Notes: generated from the letters alone by a model not told the origin. DNA of 64,000 nucleotides from Flavobacterium sp. 20NA77.7 (GCF_031326205.1 NZ_CP133721.1:2267027-2331026), one strand, 5' to 3'; counted from the stretch's first letter, positions 7,963 to 17,566 are shown. Translations and numbers: made by a program.

Positions 7963-10900
7963 TTAATTCTCCTTATTAATGTAAATCCAACCCGTCTTAA
8001 GCTCCCCACCTAACAACTTAATAGCATAATAATAAGTCCCATCAGGTAAAACAGAACCACTATCCGATTGACCAAACCAATCATTGTGGTAATTAACCTT
8101 ACTGTAAACCTTACCTCCATACCTGTTGAATATTTCAACCTTCTCAGCCGTTAACTCTAAATAATCATTCAACCCATCTCCATTAGGACTTATACCTCGC
8201 TGGATTTGGCATTGATGCACACTAACTGTTAAACTAGTCGGTAAGTAACATCCCGTACCATTCGGTGTAAAGTTATACACCGTAGTTCCTGCTGATGCAG
8301 TATCTACTGTTGAAGGAGACCAAACTCCTGTTACTCCATTAGTTGAAGTTGACGAAAGCACAATCGGCACTGCGCCTACGCAAAGATCAGCAATTGGAGT
8401 AAATACAGGCTGCACAAATGGATTTACTGTTATAGTCATCGTTGTACTAGTTGCACATTGACCTGCGGTTGGTGTAAAGGTGTAAGTTGTTGTTGCTGTA
8501 TTATTTGGTGCTGGTGACCAAGTTCCCGTGATACTGTTTGTAGATGTTGTTGGTAACGCAGACAATACGTCTCCCGAACAAATTGCACTTACCGGAGTAA
8601 ATGTAGGAGTGATATTTGGGTTAACCGTTATAGTCATAGTAGTTGTAATCGCACACTGGCCAGTATTAGGTGTAAATGTATATGTTGTTGTAGCGGTATT
8701 ATTTAATGCTGGAGACCAAGAACCAACAATATTATTTGTTGAAGTTGTTGGTAAAGCCGTTAAAGTTGCTCCCGAACAAATCGCCGCTACTTGGTTAAAT
8801 GTTGGTGTAATGATTGAACTGATAACAATCGGTGCAGTTGAAGAACCAGAATTTATACAGTTTGTTAAATCACCTGGGTAATTATAAGTGACTGTATATG
8901 AACCTACTGTGCTATTTACTAAATTGATTACCCCTGTAGTAGAATTAATATCTAATCCTGTTGGTGTAGCACTAAATGTTCCTCCTGAAGTAAATCCTGT
9001 AGCTAAAGCCGGTGAAGGATTAGTCGTATTAGAATTACACACTGGTGTAGTATAAGTAAATGATGTTACTGGGTTTGTGTAAGGAACCGCGTCGATGGTA
9101 AAATTAGACGGTGAAGAGTAACAATCATTTATTAAATCATGCACAATTAATGTGTGTGAGCCAGGTGTTAAACCGCTAAATGTTGTCCCTGATTGGAACG
9201 TACCGCTGTCTACTGCATATTGATAGTTTGATACATATAATGAATATTGTCCAATATTAGAATAATTTTCAGGGTCTAATGTACTCCATTGTGCTGGCGT
9301 CCAAGTAGTAGTTGGAAGAGGTGTTGAAGAAGCTAATCTTCTATACGTATAACCAGGTTGGTTGTTTGGTGTAAACACGGTTCCGTTTGTTGGTCCCCAC
9401 ATGTCTACTTCAACATCAGTAACTGTAGTTAAACGAATATTATCATTTGTATCTACACCAGAATTTGGAATTAGTAAATTATGAGAAACTCCAGGAATAC
9501 TTGGATCATTACTAATCTTAATAACAAATGTACTATTATTTGCAATCGTTCCCGATAACGTTTGTTGCCACGTAGCGGTTGCATTTCCATTATTGTACAT
9601 TTTTAATTTATAGTTTGCTAAATTTTTTGCACTTCCTGTGCCGTTGTACAACTCTACATATGATAATGCTCCTGTATTAGCGTCAGTCACTTCTGAAATA
9701 AATAAATCCGAAGGAGTTACTGCTGACTGAGTAATCGGTGATGTTACTTGCATATTACCTGTTTGTGTTGAGCAGGTTGGTTGAGCAGTAACAGATGCGG
9801 TTGGCGTTGGAATAGATATGATATTTACCTTAAACGATACTTGATTAGAACAATCACCGTTTGTTGCATATACATAAACTACTTGAGTTGTTGTAATTAC
9901 ATCTCCTGCATTTAATTGTGTTCCTGTTGCATTTGAACCTGTATAATAAACACCTGTTGTTAAAGCAGGTAATGTATAACTATTACATCCATTCACGTCT
10001 ACTTTAATAGGTAATTGTGGAGCTGTTTTTATTTCAACTGAAGTGTTTGTTGTGTATGCCGCACATCCTCCTTGAGCAGGAACAGACATAGTAATTGTAT
10101 AAGTTCCAGGTGTAGCTAAAGATGGTGTTATTGCTCCAGAAATAGGGTCTAACGCATACTGCAAACCAAGTGGTGTTGACGAATATGTGGTATTTGGACC
10201 TGCCGTTCCTGTAATAACAACAGGATATGCTACAGAATCAGAATTACAATAAGACGCACTTGAATAAGCAATTGAAGCATTAGGGTTTGGTGTTACAATT
10301 ACTGTTCTAGTACAAATAATTGGATTATTCGTTGCTGGAGGAAGTAATGTTGGAATTAAAGTGCTTGTTACTGTATACGTTCCAGGTGTACTGGTTGCAA
10401 AATTAATTTCCCCTGTAACAGAATTTATAGATAATCCAGCTGGCGATGCAGAATAAGTACCTGCTGTTGCTCCGGCAACCAAAACGGGCGTTTGATTAAC
10501 GCTATTACTACAATAAGTAACGGCTGAATAATTAAATGTGTTATATGGATAACAAAAAGACTGTGCTGTATTATTAGCATTTGGTGTAATAGTTACTGAT
10601 CCTGCTTGATTAGCAAAGTTAGTAACCATTAATATATATACCTGACCCTGCGTAACTGTTATGGTAAAGTTTTCTGTGGCAGCAGCAGAATAACTACAGC
10701 TTAAAGGGCTTCCATTAGGAATCAACACACAACCTGCATCTCTGCTTGGGAAAGGGCCCCATAATGCATAATCCACATCAATAGGTGTTCCACCAGTAGT
10801 AACCTGGTTAATTGTATAACTTAATGAACCGCTCTGAGCTGCTTCTAAAAAGAAAAAGCTAGCGTTTGGTGAAGAACCTAAACATCCATATGGACCTAAA

Positions 10901-13900
10901 TTTATTACACCAGTAGCATTTGGATAAGTTCTAGGCTGATTACATAAAGAAACTGCCTCAGGACAAGGAACGGCTCCTATACATAACTTAAAAGAAATAG
11001 CTGTATTTGTTGAGGCAGTAGTATAAACTCTAACATAATACGTCTGCCCAATTACTAAGCTATTAGCTACGTAACTTGTTGATCCACATTGTATTTGTGT
11101 AAGTGAATTACATGTTCCTGAATATAAGGCAAAATTAACCGTTGTGCTTGCTGGTAATATATTTGACAAACTAAATGTGTGTGTTGGCTTTGTGGCAACA
11201 AAAGAATACCAAACATCATTTGCTGTAGCAGAACAAGTCAATGTTGGTGTTGCAGTTGGTGTTGCTCCAGTTAATACCCCGTTATTTAATAAGGTACAAT
11301 TTAAATCATCATTAAGAATAGCTACTGTTGCATTTGTACATAAATCATTAAGCGGTGTTGTAGTGAAATTTACACCATCTGTCCAAAAACTTTTATCTGT
11401 TGAAGAACAAAGAGATCTAACATAAAAAGTATATGTTGAAGATGGGTTCAATCCGGTTACTAAAAATGGACTAGTAGCGCTAATTCCGGTGAAATTGAAT
11501 GATGGTACATTCGATCCTACTGGAAATACTAAAATTTGCCATTGTGTTGCACTACCTGACTCTGTCCATGAAACAGAAGCTGTTGTAGCCGTAATATTTG
11601 ATACTGTTACTGCTGTAGGTTTAAAACAAGTGATTGGAGGTGTACAATAAATTGTTGCATCCCAACCAGTACTTGTTCCAGTTGTATTAGAAGTAAATGA
11701 GAAAGTTAAACATCCTGATGGTGACGTAGAAGTAAAACTTGGTGGTAAATTAGCTCCTGTATATGTTCCTACTATTGGTGATGTAGGTAAATCTCCATTT
11801 CTAATAATTAAATTATCTCCTGCCGCAACGTTGAAAGAGTTAAACACCACAGTTACTACGTCTCCAATATTTCCAGGACATGCCGTTACAAAATAATTCT
11901 CACTATTTTGATAACCTCCTGTGGTACCTCCCGTATCGGTAAAATGATCTCCAGAACAGAAATTAGGAGTAGTACAAATTGTTAATGGCAACGACCAATA
12001 ACTTTTATCCGTGGTAGAACAAATAGCTCTCACATAAACATCATAACATGTTACAGAATTTAAACCTGTAATTAAATATGGACTTGGAGAATTAACTACC
12101 GTTCCGGTAGCTGTTGCTGTTGGAGTCGCTGAACCTTGTGGTAAAACTAATACTTCCCATTGGGTTTCTGTTCCTCCATTTACCCAACTTACCTGCGCTT
12201 GATTATAACTAACATTGGCAGAAGCTAAATTTTTTGGTTTAGGACAAGTAACTATTTTTAGTTCAATATTATCTATGGCTCCTGGAGGTTGAGTTCCTAA
12301 AGTAGCATTGTTTCTCCACTCAAAAACTAATCTCATTGTATTTCCTGCAAAAGGAATTACATTTAAATCATTTATAAGTACTGTATTCCAAGTAGAAAAA
12401 GATAATAAATCATTACCTGCTTTAATATTTGATGCACTTGCAGCTAAACCAGTTCCTGCAGTAGGAGTTGTTGTACCAGGAATAGCCCAAACTCTAATTA
12501 AATCATTTGCTGCCTCTCCAAAAGCTCTCCAGTCAAATTTTAATTCTGCTTGAGTGGCTCCTGCAGGGATAACAAAATCTTTATAAGCATGAACAATAGA
12601 GGTGTTAGTTAATGCATAGGCATTATTTACACCATTGTCGTTAGTAATATACATAGCATGGGTTCCTCCGTTATTCACGGCTGTTCCTATCGCCCACTTA
12701 TTTACTTGGTTACCTGTACCACTACCGTTACTTAATGTCCAGCCAGTAATTGTTTCAAAACCATCTGTAAAAGGTAAACTTACTGCAACTTGTGGAAGGG
12801 TAAATGTAAATGGACCAGACCAAATACTAAAATTACCATCATTACAATTTGCTCTTACATAGTATTGATAAACAACACCTGAAACCCCGTTATATACATA
12901 TCCTGTATTGGTGTTTACGGTTGTGCCAGCGCCTGTTGGTAATCCATAAGGCGCAGGAGCCACAGAAACTTCCCATGAAGTCGCTCCAGAAGGGTTTCCC
13001 CATGACAATGTTGCCGATGTTGAAGTTATTGCGGTTGCTGTTAAAGCACTTGGTTGTGTACAGAAAACTTGTTGAATATCTAAAGTATAACCAAATGTTT
13101 GAGTTGCAGCAGTAGAGGAAATAATAATATAATAGGTTGTACCTGCGGTTACAGGAAATGGATTAATTACTCTAACATTAGTTGTTGCATTTGCGATACC
13201 TGTTAAACATGTTGCTCCAGCAGTTCCAGGACATGCATTATATATATGCAAACTTGAATTAGTCCCTGTTGGTGTTAAAGAAACAGATATGTTTCCAGAC
13301 ACGGTTGGAGTATACGTATAAAAGACGTCGTTTCCTGCCATATAATTCGTAGCAGAACCCGAACAAGCTAAAGGTTGAGCAATATCGTTCGTGTCTCCAA
13401 AATTTGATGTGTTACTCGTTGTGCTATATGGCAAAGTACCAACAACTATTGGTGCAGCACAAGCTTGACCAGGTATTGTAGTCGTAAAATTAGTTGATGT
13501 TGCTGACCAGTCACTTGGGAATCCCGAAGGACAAATAGCCCTAACTTGGAACTTGTAAGCTGTTCCTTGCGTTAAACCTGTCACAACAAAAGGATTAGAG
13601 TTGGCTGTATAATTTGGAACCCCTGTAAAATTTGAAGCTAATGGAACTACTTCTATTTGCCATTGCGTTGCACCTGCCGGACCCGTCCAGCCAAGAGATG
13701 CAAATGTAGTGCCTACTGTAGCAATAGGCGCTGTAGGCGCTGTAGGCGCATTACACGATTGTACAACGTTTACATTATCTATCAACCAACGATCTCCATT
13801 TTCATTTGTTCTAACAAATGCAATATAAATACTTTGCCCAGCAAATGCCGTTAAAGAAATTACTTTTTCTTCGTAAACATTATAAACTGCGTTAAGTGTA

Positions 13901-14304
13901 TTTTCATCCCAAGTAGCAGTAGGAATTGTTGTAAACGCGGTCGTCCCTGTTTGAGTTGTAGTAGAAACTCTAACAGAAAAAGTACTTCCGTCATTTCCCG
14001 CTAAACCTGTTCTTGTATAAAACCTTAACTGACCATTGGCAGGAACAGTTACTTGAGAAGTTACTAAATATTCTTCTGCTGTAGTTGCTGATGTACCAGT
14101 AACTTTATTTAAAAACGCAGATGTTCCAGTTGCGCCATATGTTAAAGCGGCGCTAGTTGTTGTTCCCCAACTTGCTGTTCCCACACCATTATCGAATGAG
14201 GTCCATCCTGTTGGAGGAAACGTACCTGATTCGAAATTTTGTGTTAGCTGTCCAAAACTAAAACAAGAAATAACAAGAAACAAAATTGAAAGTAATTTTT
14301 TCAT
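7963..14304 (-). CDS. Giant multidomain T9SS-secreted adhesin with type B C-terminal sorting domain
   Basis: The 2113-residue protein begins with a signal peptide (MKKLLSILFLVISCFSFGQ). Visible domains in order: a cleaved-adhesin/MAM-like jelly roll (about 22-182), fibronectin III (about 186-275), a pre-peptidase-like beta domain (about 275-415), a second FnIII, a second jelly roll, a third FnIII, a CUB-like domain with paired Cys, a fourth FnIII, further beta-sandwich modules, a lamin-tail domain (starts near SDLFISEVTDANTGALSYVE), and three 66-68 residue repeats. The last 82 residues (from RGISPNGDGLNDYLEL to GWIYINKEN) are the gliding-motility-associated type B CTD recognised by the T9SS. 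It is probably a cell-surface adhesin; the ligand is unknown. It heads an operon with PorP/SprF and OmpA/PD40 genes. Confidence 0.93.
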   Translation of the reverse strand: MKKLLSILFLVISCFSFGQLTQNFESGTFPPTGWTSFDNGVGTASWGTTTSAALTYGATGTSAFLNKVTGTSATTAEEYLVTSQVTVPANGQLRFYTRTGLAGNDGSTFSVRVSTTTQTGTTAFTTIPTATWDENTLNAVYNVYEEKVISLTAFAGQSIYIAFVRTNENGDRWLIDNVNVVQSCNAPTAPTAPIATVGTTFASLGWTGPAGATQWQIEVVPLASNFTGVPNYTANSNPFVVTGLTQGTAYKFQVRAICPSGFPSDWSATSTNFTTTIPGQACAAPIVVGTLPYSTTSNTSNFGDTNDIAQPLACSGSATNYMAGNDVFYTYTPTVSGNISVSLTPTGTNSSLHIYNACPGTAGATCLTGIANATTNVRVINPFPVTAGTTYYIIISSTAATQTFGYTLDIQQVFCTQPSALTATAITSTSATLSWGNPSGATSWEVSVAPAPYGLPTGAGTTVNTNTGYVYNGVSGVVYQYYVRANCNDGNFSIWSGPFTFTLPQVAVSLPFTDGFETITGWTLSNGSGTGNQVNKWAIGTAVNNGGTHAMYITNDNGVNNAYALTNTSIVHAYKDFVIPAGATQAELKFDWRAFGEAANDLIRVWAIPGTTTPTAGTGLAASASNIKAGNDLLSFSTWNTVLINDLNVIPFAGNTMRLVFEWRNNATLGTQPPGAIDNIELKIVTCPKPKNLASANVSYNQAQVSWVNGGTETQWEVLVLPQGSATPTATATGTVVNSPSPYLITGLNSVTCYDVYVRAICSTTDKSYWSLPLTICTTPNFCSGDHFTDTGGTTGGYQNSENYFVTACPGNIGDVVTVVFNSFNVAAGDNLIIRNGDLPTSPIVGTYTGANLPPSFTSTSPSGCLTFSFTSNTTGTSTGWDATIYCTPPITCFKPTAVTVSNITATTASVSWTESGSATQWQILVFPVGSNVPSFNFTGISATSPFLVTGLNPSSTYTFYVRSLCSSTDKSFWTDGVNFTTTPLNDLCTNATVAILNDDLNCTLLNNGVLTGATPTATPTLTCSATANDVWYSFVATKPTHTFSLSNILPASTTVNFALYSGTCNSLTQIQCGSTSYVANSLVIGQTYYVRVYTTASTNTAISFKLCIGAVPCPEAVSLCNQPRTYPNATGVINLGPYGCLGSSPNASFFFLEAAQSGSLSYTINQVTTGGTPIDVDYALWGPFPSRDAGCVLIPNGSPLSCSYSAAATENFTITVTQGQVYILMVTNFANQAGSVTITPNANNTAQSFCYPYNTFNYSAVTYCSNSVNQTPVLVAGATAGTYSASPAGLSINSVTGEINFATSTPGTYTVTSTLIPTLLPPATNNPIICTRTVIVTPNPNASIAYSSASYCNSDSVAYPVVITGTAGPNTTYSSTPLGLQYALDPISGAITPSLATPGTYTITMSVPAQGGCAAYTTNTSVEIKTAPQLPIKVDVNGCNSYTLPALTTGVYYTGSNATGTQLNAGDVITTTQVVYVYATNGDCSNQVSFKVNIISIPTPTASVTAQPTCSTQTGNMQVTSPITQSAVTPSDLFISEVTDANTGALSYVELYNGTGSAKNLANYKLKMYNNGNATATWQQTLSGTIANNSTFVIKISNDPSIPGVSHNLLIPNSGVDTNDNIRLTTVTDVEVDMWGPTNGTVFTPNNQPGYTYRRLASSTPLPTTTWTPAQWSTLDPENYSNIGQYSLYVSNYQYAVDSGTFQSGTTFSGLTPGSHTLIVHDLINDCYSSPSNFTIDAVPYTNPVTSFTYTTPVCNSNTTNPSPALATGFTSGGTFSATPTGLDINSTTGVINLVNSTVGSYTVTYNYPGDLTNCINSGSSTAPIVISSIITPTFNQVAAICSGATLTALPTTSTNNIVGSWSPALNNTATTTYTFTPNTGQCAITTTMTITVNPNITPTFTPVSAICSGDVLSALPTTSTNSITGTWSPAPNNTATTTYTFTPTAGQCATSTTMTITVNPFVQPVFTPIADLCVGAVPIVLSSTSTNGVTGVWSPSTVDTASAGTTVYNFTPNGTGCYLPTSLTVSVHQCQIQRGISPNGDGLNDYLELTAEKVEIFNRYGGKVYSKVNYHNDWFGQSDSGSVLPDGTYYYAIKLLGGELKTGWIYINKEN
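8212..8811 (-). repeat. Three tandem 66-68 residue repeats before the adhesin CTD
   Basis: Units occupy 8614-8811, 8416-8613 and 8212-8415. The first two are exactly 66 codons and very alike, sharing the cores P-T-T-S-T-N and N-N-T-A-T-T-T-Y-T-F-T-P and a Cys near each end. The third is diverged and two residues longer. Near identity of two units suggests recent duplication or ongoing repeat-number variation. Confidence 0.85.
13725..13749 (-). repeat. 9-bp tandem repeat in the adhesin linker
   Basis: TAGGCGCTG occurs twice and then seven bases of a third time. It encodes Ala-Pro-Thr repeats joining the first jelly roll to the first FnIII domain. In-frame slippage would only change linker length. 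Confidence 0.7.
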
Positions 14305-14336
14305 TATAGTATTTGTTGGTTATATTTATATTCTAA

Positions 14337-14344
14337 CAAATATA
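14337..14344 (-). promoter_or_regulatory. -7 promoter box for the adhesin operon
   Basis: On the minus strand the sequence is TATATTTG, an exact TAnnTTTG match, 32 bases before the adhesin ATG. No -33 TTG is seen at the right spacing. Confidence 0.45.
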
Positions 14345-14437
14345 TTAAGATTATTTGAAGAACAGAAAAAAAAAGACAAAATACTTTTTTTATCGACGAA
14401 AAGTAATTTGATTCCTGTTTAGTTTAGTTTAAATGAT

Positions 14438-14445
14438 TATTTTTG
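14438..14445 (+). promoter_or_regulatory. -7 promoter box for hflX
   Basis: TATTTTTG matches TAnnTTTG. A TTG at 14408-14410 lies 27 bases upstream, longer than usual. A possible upstream TTG start codon at 14443 falls inside this box, which supports the ATG at 14461 as the real start. Confidence 0.5.
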
Positions 14446-14460
14446 TTCCTATTTATTGAT

Positions 14461-15684
14461 ATGCTGGAAATCGAAAAACATAATTTTGAAAAAACCGTCA
14501 TCGTTGGTATTGTTACACAAAACCAAAGTGAGGATAAACTTATTGAATATTTAGACGAATTAGAGTTTCTTACCTATACTGCTGGAGGTGAAGTTGTTAA
14601 GCGTTTTACGCAAAAAATGGACAAGCCCAACCCAAAAACATTTGTAGGAACAGGTAAGCTAGAGGATATTAAATATTACATCAAAGACAACGATATTAAA
14701 ACCGTAATTTTTGACGACGAATTAAGTCCTTCTCAACAAAAAAACATCACTCGTGAACTAGACTGTAAAGTACTGGATCGAACCAATCTTATCTTAGATA
14801 TTTTTGCGCAGCGTGCCGAAACTTCTTATGCACGAACACAAGTAGAACTAGCTCAATGCCAATATTTATTGCCTCGTTTGACCGGAATGTGGACGCACTT
14901 GGAGCGTCAAAAAGGAGGTATTGGAATGCGAGGTCCTGGTGAAACTGAAATTGAAACCGACCGTCGTATTGTGCGTGATAGAATTTCATTGCTGAAAGAC
15001 AAAATCAAAGTAATCGACAAACAAATGGCAACGCAACGTAGCAATCGTGGAGCTATGGTGCGTGTGGCTTTAGTTGGCTACACCAATGTAGGCAAATCAA
15101 CCTTAATGAATGCCGTGGGAAAAAGCGATGTATTTGTAGAAAATAAATTATTTGCCACGCTTGACACAACCGTTAGAAAAACCGTAATTAAGAATTTACC
15201 GTTTCTTTTAAGCGACACGGTGGGATTTATTAGAAAACTTCCAACACAATTAGTTGAGTCGTTTAAAAGCACCTTAGATGAAGTGAGAGAGGCCGATTTA
15301 TTACTTCATGTAGTAGATATTTCACATCCCGATTTTGAAGATCATATTGCTTCGGTGAATCAAATTTTGCAAGACATTAAAAGTGCCGATAAACCTACGA
15401 TTATGGTGTTCAATAAAATTGATGCGTTTCAATCGGTTTATTTTGATGCAAACGATTTAAGTGTGGAGAAAACGACCAAACATTATACCTTGGAAGAGTG
15501 GAAAAACACTTGGATGAGTAAATTAGGCGAAAGCAAAACCTTGTTTATTTCGGCTACTGAAAAAGCCAACTTTGAAGAATTTAGAGAAAAAGTGTATGAA
15601 GCAGTGCGTGAAATTCACATTACACGTTTTCCATACAATAAATTCTTATATCCCGATTATAAAGACGCCGTTGAGAATGAGTAA
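14461..15684 (+). CDS. hflX: GTPase HflX
   Basis: HflX is a ribosome-associated GTPase that splits stalled 70S ribosomes under stress. The 407-residue protein shows the N-terminal HflX domain with the family signature R-G-P-G-E-T-E-I-E-T-D-R-R, then a GTPase domain with G1 G-Y-T-N-V-G-K-S-T, D-T-V-G-F-I as G3, and N-K-I-D as G4. The ATG at 14461 gives the family-typical start MLEIEKHNFEKTVIVG. A longer frame from 14443 would use a TTG inside the promoter box and was rejected. Confidence 0.96.
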   Translation: MLEIEKHNFEKTVIVGIVTQNQSEDKLIEYLDELEFLTYTAGGEVVKRFTQKMDKPNPKTFVGTGKLEDIKYYIKDNDIKTVIFDDELSPSQQKNITRELDCKVLDRTNLILDIFAQRAETSYARTQVELAQCQYLLPRLTGMWTHLERQKGGIGMRGPGETEIETDRRIVRDRISLLKDKIKVIDKQMATQRSNRGAMVRVALVGYTNVGKSTLMNAVGKSDVFVENKLFATLDTTVRKTVIKNLPFLLSDTVGFIRKLPTQLVESFKSTLDEVREADLLLHVVDISHPDFEDHIASVNQILQDIKSADKPTIMVFNKIDAFQSVYFDANDLSVEKTTKHYTLEEWKNTWMSKLGESKTLFISATEKANFEEFREKVYEAVREIHITRFPYNKFLYPDYKDAVENE

Positions 15685-15707
15685 AATAATCACTTGTTTT
15701 AAAAAAG

Positions 15708-15787
15708 ATTTTTATATTTACAATTGGTTATAATCATATTTATATAAAATGTGGGGTTGTACAAGCTAGCCGTCAATTTGAAAAAAC
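15708..15787 (+). repeat. Repeated two-part leader, copy A
   Basis: Box 1 (15708-15727, ATTTTTATATTTACAATTGG) is identical to 16358-16377. Box 2 (15764-15787) matches 16418-16441 at 18 of 24 positions, with shared core TAGC-N-G-N-CAA. Box 1 contains TATATTTA, close to a -7 promoter box, and a TTG lies 16 bases before it. The leader ends 32 bases before the following small membrane-protein gene. Confidence 0.7.
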
Positions 15788-15819
15788 AAGAAAAACACAA
15801 CGTAAAAGAATAAAATAAA

Positions 15820-16341
15820 TTGAAAGAAGAACACTATTATTCAAATAAATTAACATCTTTCTTATTGCTTTTAATATCTTCAATATTTGTTGTTGCGGGA
15901 ATATTATTGGGTGAAAAAATGATAGATTTTAAAGAAAAACTATTTAAAAGTGTAATTTTAATTTTCGGCTTTTTGTTGTTTTTGTTTGGAATAATTTTAT
16001 CTGTTTTATTGTTGAAAAGAAAAAAGCCTCTTTTAACAATTACAAATAGTGAGTTAATAATTCATAGTATTTTGGCCCCGTCTAATACCATTCCATTTAA
16101 CAACATAAAATCATTTTTCATCATTAATACTCGATATCGAGGAATTAAAACAAATAAGCAAATATTTGTTGAACTGAAAAATCCAACAGAAAAACACACA
16201 AAAACTTGGTTTTATAAATTTCTCTGTAAAATTAGTATTCCTATCGCTAATTCTCAATATTCTATACAAACCAATTTTTTAAATATCAAACAGAAAGAAT
16301 TACTTGAACAATTAAATAAAAAAATTAAAAATATTGAATAA
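15820..16341 (+). CDS. Small two-helix membrane protein, possibly STM3941-like
   Basis: The 173-residue protein starts at TTG (no ATG fits the frame). It has two adjacent membrane helices at about 11-28 and 39-62, then a soluble domain beginning LLTITNSELIIHS and containing IPFNNIKSFFI. This layout resembles the STM3941 group of membrane proteins with a PH-like cytoplasmic domain, but the match is weak and the function is unknown. The gene has its own repeated leader and is followed by a second, unrelated small membrane-protein gene with the same kind of leader. Confidence 0.65.
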   Translation: MKEEHYYSNKLTSFLLLLISSIFVVAGILLGEKMIDFKEKLFKSVILIFGFLLFLFGIILSVLLLKRKKPLLTITNSELIIHSILAPSNTIPFNNIKSFFIINTRYRGIKTNKQIFVELKNPTEKHTKTWFYKFLCKISIPIANSQYSIQTNFLNIKQKELLEQLNKKIKNIE

Positions 16342-16357
16342 TAGGGGGTTAAAAAAT

Positions 16358-16441
16358 ATTTTTATATTTACAATTGGATAGAAAGTTAGTACATGTTTAA
16401 TTGAGCGGTTATTTATTAGTTAGCAGCCAACTTATAAAAAC
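16358..16441 (+). repeat. Repeated two-part leader, copy B
   Basis: This is the second copy of the leader seen at 15708-15787, with box 1 at 16358-16377 and box 2 at 16418-16441. The distance between box starts is 60 bases here and 56 in copy A. It lies between the two small membrane-protein genes and ends 11 bases before the next ATG. Confidence 0.7.
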
Positions 16442-16452
16442 GAAATCTTAAG

Positions 16453-16965
16453 ATGGAATATAAAAAATATTGGTCAATTGAAGATTTAGGAACAAATTCA
16501 TTGAAATCTTATGAAGTATGTCTTTACACTGCAATTATATTTGTTTTACTTTTTGTATTAATCAAAAAATTCAAAAAATCTAATCAAGATTATGAAAAAA
16601 CAATTCTTCTTTGGGTTACAGGAATTATTGGGATTGGATCGATGTTTGGATTTATATATTTAAAAATTTTCACAATTGACTCAACTCATGAACGAATGCA
16701 GAAAATTCTAAATTCAAAAAATGTAGCTATCGTTGAAGGAAATATCAGTAAATTTGAAAGTGTTAGGCCTTTATCTAAAAAAGGAATTGTAACTCAAGAA
16801 AAATTTATTGTTGACTCAATTGAATTTTCGTATTCGGATGAATTACTTGGAAGATTTAATCGATTTAGTAAAACAAATAATGGTGTTTTTCGAAATGGAT
16901 TGCCCGTGAGGATAACTTATGGAAAAGAAAAACATGAAATATTAATGGTTGAAATTAATAAATAA
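16453..16965 (+). CDS. Hypothetical membrane protein
   Basis: The 170-residue protein has two predicted membrane helices, at about 25-39 (TAIIFVLLFVLI) and 53-72 (LLWVTGIIGIGSMFGFIYL), followed by a soluble C-terminal domain of about 95 residues. That domain has a beta-rich pattern (VAIVEGNISKFESV, VDSIEFSY, LPVRITYG) reminiscent of small extracytoplasmic beta domains, but no family could be named. The preceding leader is shared with the upstream gene, hinting at acquisition as a unit. Confidence 0.6.
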   Translation: MEYKKYWSIEDLGTNSLKSYEVCLYTAIIFVLLFVLIKKFKKSNQDYEKTILLWVTGIIGIGSMFGFIYLKIFTIDSTHERMQKILNSKNVAIVEGNISKFESVRPLSKKGIVTQEKFIVDSIEFSYSDELLGRFNRFSKTNNGVFRNGLPVRITYGKEKHEILMVEINK

Positions 16966-17002
16966 TTATTCCTCAAATCAATCTTAATAAAATAACCTCC
17001 TC

Positions 17003-17506
17003 CTATTTTCTTTTATACAAAGGCACTGCCGAACACGCCTCGCCAAACATGACGCTTTTAGCTACTTTTTGTAGTTTTTGTATGGCTACGGTATATACTT
17101 GGTTGGGTACGGCTTTTTTAGAACAGCCTTTTAAAATAACAGGTTTTTCAAAATAATCGGTGTAGTCGAGTTTATTTAAAATGTCTTGATACCAGGCAAT
17201 AACGGCCAACTCTTTTGTGCCGTGAATAACGTGTAAAGCAAACGGAATCAAATGAACCGCAACTAAAGCAAATGCCCAAGCGGGCAAAATGGCATCGGTA
17301 GCACAATACAAGGCTACATATTTGTCCTCGTAGTTAGACCAATCGGTGCCTTTTAATTGGGCTCTAAAATCAGCTTCTTTCAGTAAAAAACCCTCCACTA
17401 ACCATTGCGAAATATCAACCTCAACCACATGACCATCTGGATAGTAATCTTCTAAATCGAATACCATCAAGGAACTTTGCGCTACTTTGTTTACTATTTC
17501 GTCCAT
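17003..17506 (-). CDS. DUF2480 family protein
   Basis: The 167-residue protein matches the DUF2480 family, which in Bacteroidota is often encoded at the end of suf iron-sulfur operons. Its start (DEIVNKVAQSSLMVFDLEDY) and the segment YCATDAILPAWAFALVA are typical. It carries several cysteines, including YCATD, KGCSKKA and GEACSA, but no proven metal site. It is last in the suf operon, 60 bases after the DUF59 gene, and a role in iron-sulfur assembly is an inference from position. Confidence 0.82.
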   Translation of the reverse strand: MDEIVNKVAQSSLMVFDLEDYYPDGHVVEVDISQWLVEGFLLKEADFRAQLKGTDWSNYEDKYVALYCATDAILPAWAFALVAVHLIPFALHVIHGTKELAVIAWYQDILNKLDYTDYFEKPVILKGCSKKAVPNQVYTVAIQKLQKVAKSVMFGEACSAVPLYKRK

Positions 17507-17510
17507 TGTT

Positions 17511-17563
17511 TAGTCTCAGTTTTCAGTAAGAAGCTCAGAAACTGCTCACTGCGACTGCTTACT
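17511..17563. repeat. Short-period intergenic repeat between the DUF59 and DUF2480 genes
   Basis: The spacer is built from CAGT/ACTG words, including ACTGCTC, ACTGCGA and CTGCTTA at 7-base steps, and CAGTTT facing AAACTG. It has the same design as the heptad spacers at 21844, 59687 and 60221. It encodes nothing and could fold as RNA. Confidence 0.55.
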
Positions 17564-17566
17564 TTT

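Noticed and set aside
8528..13854. Several open frames on the plus strand across the adhesin gene (for example near 8528, 11144, 12849 and 13657)
   Set aside because: They are antisense shadows caused by the repetitive Thr/Val-rich coding sequence, with no start context or recognisable protein features.
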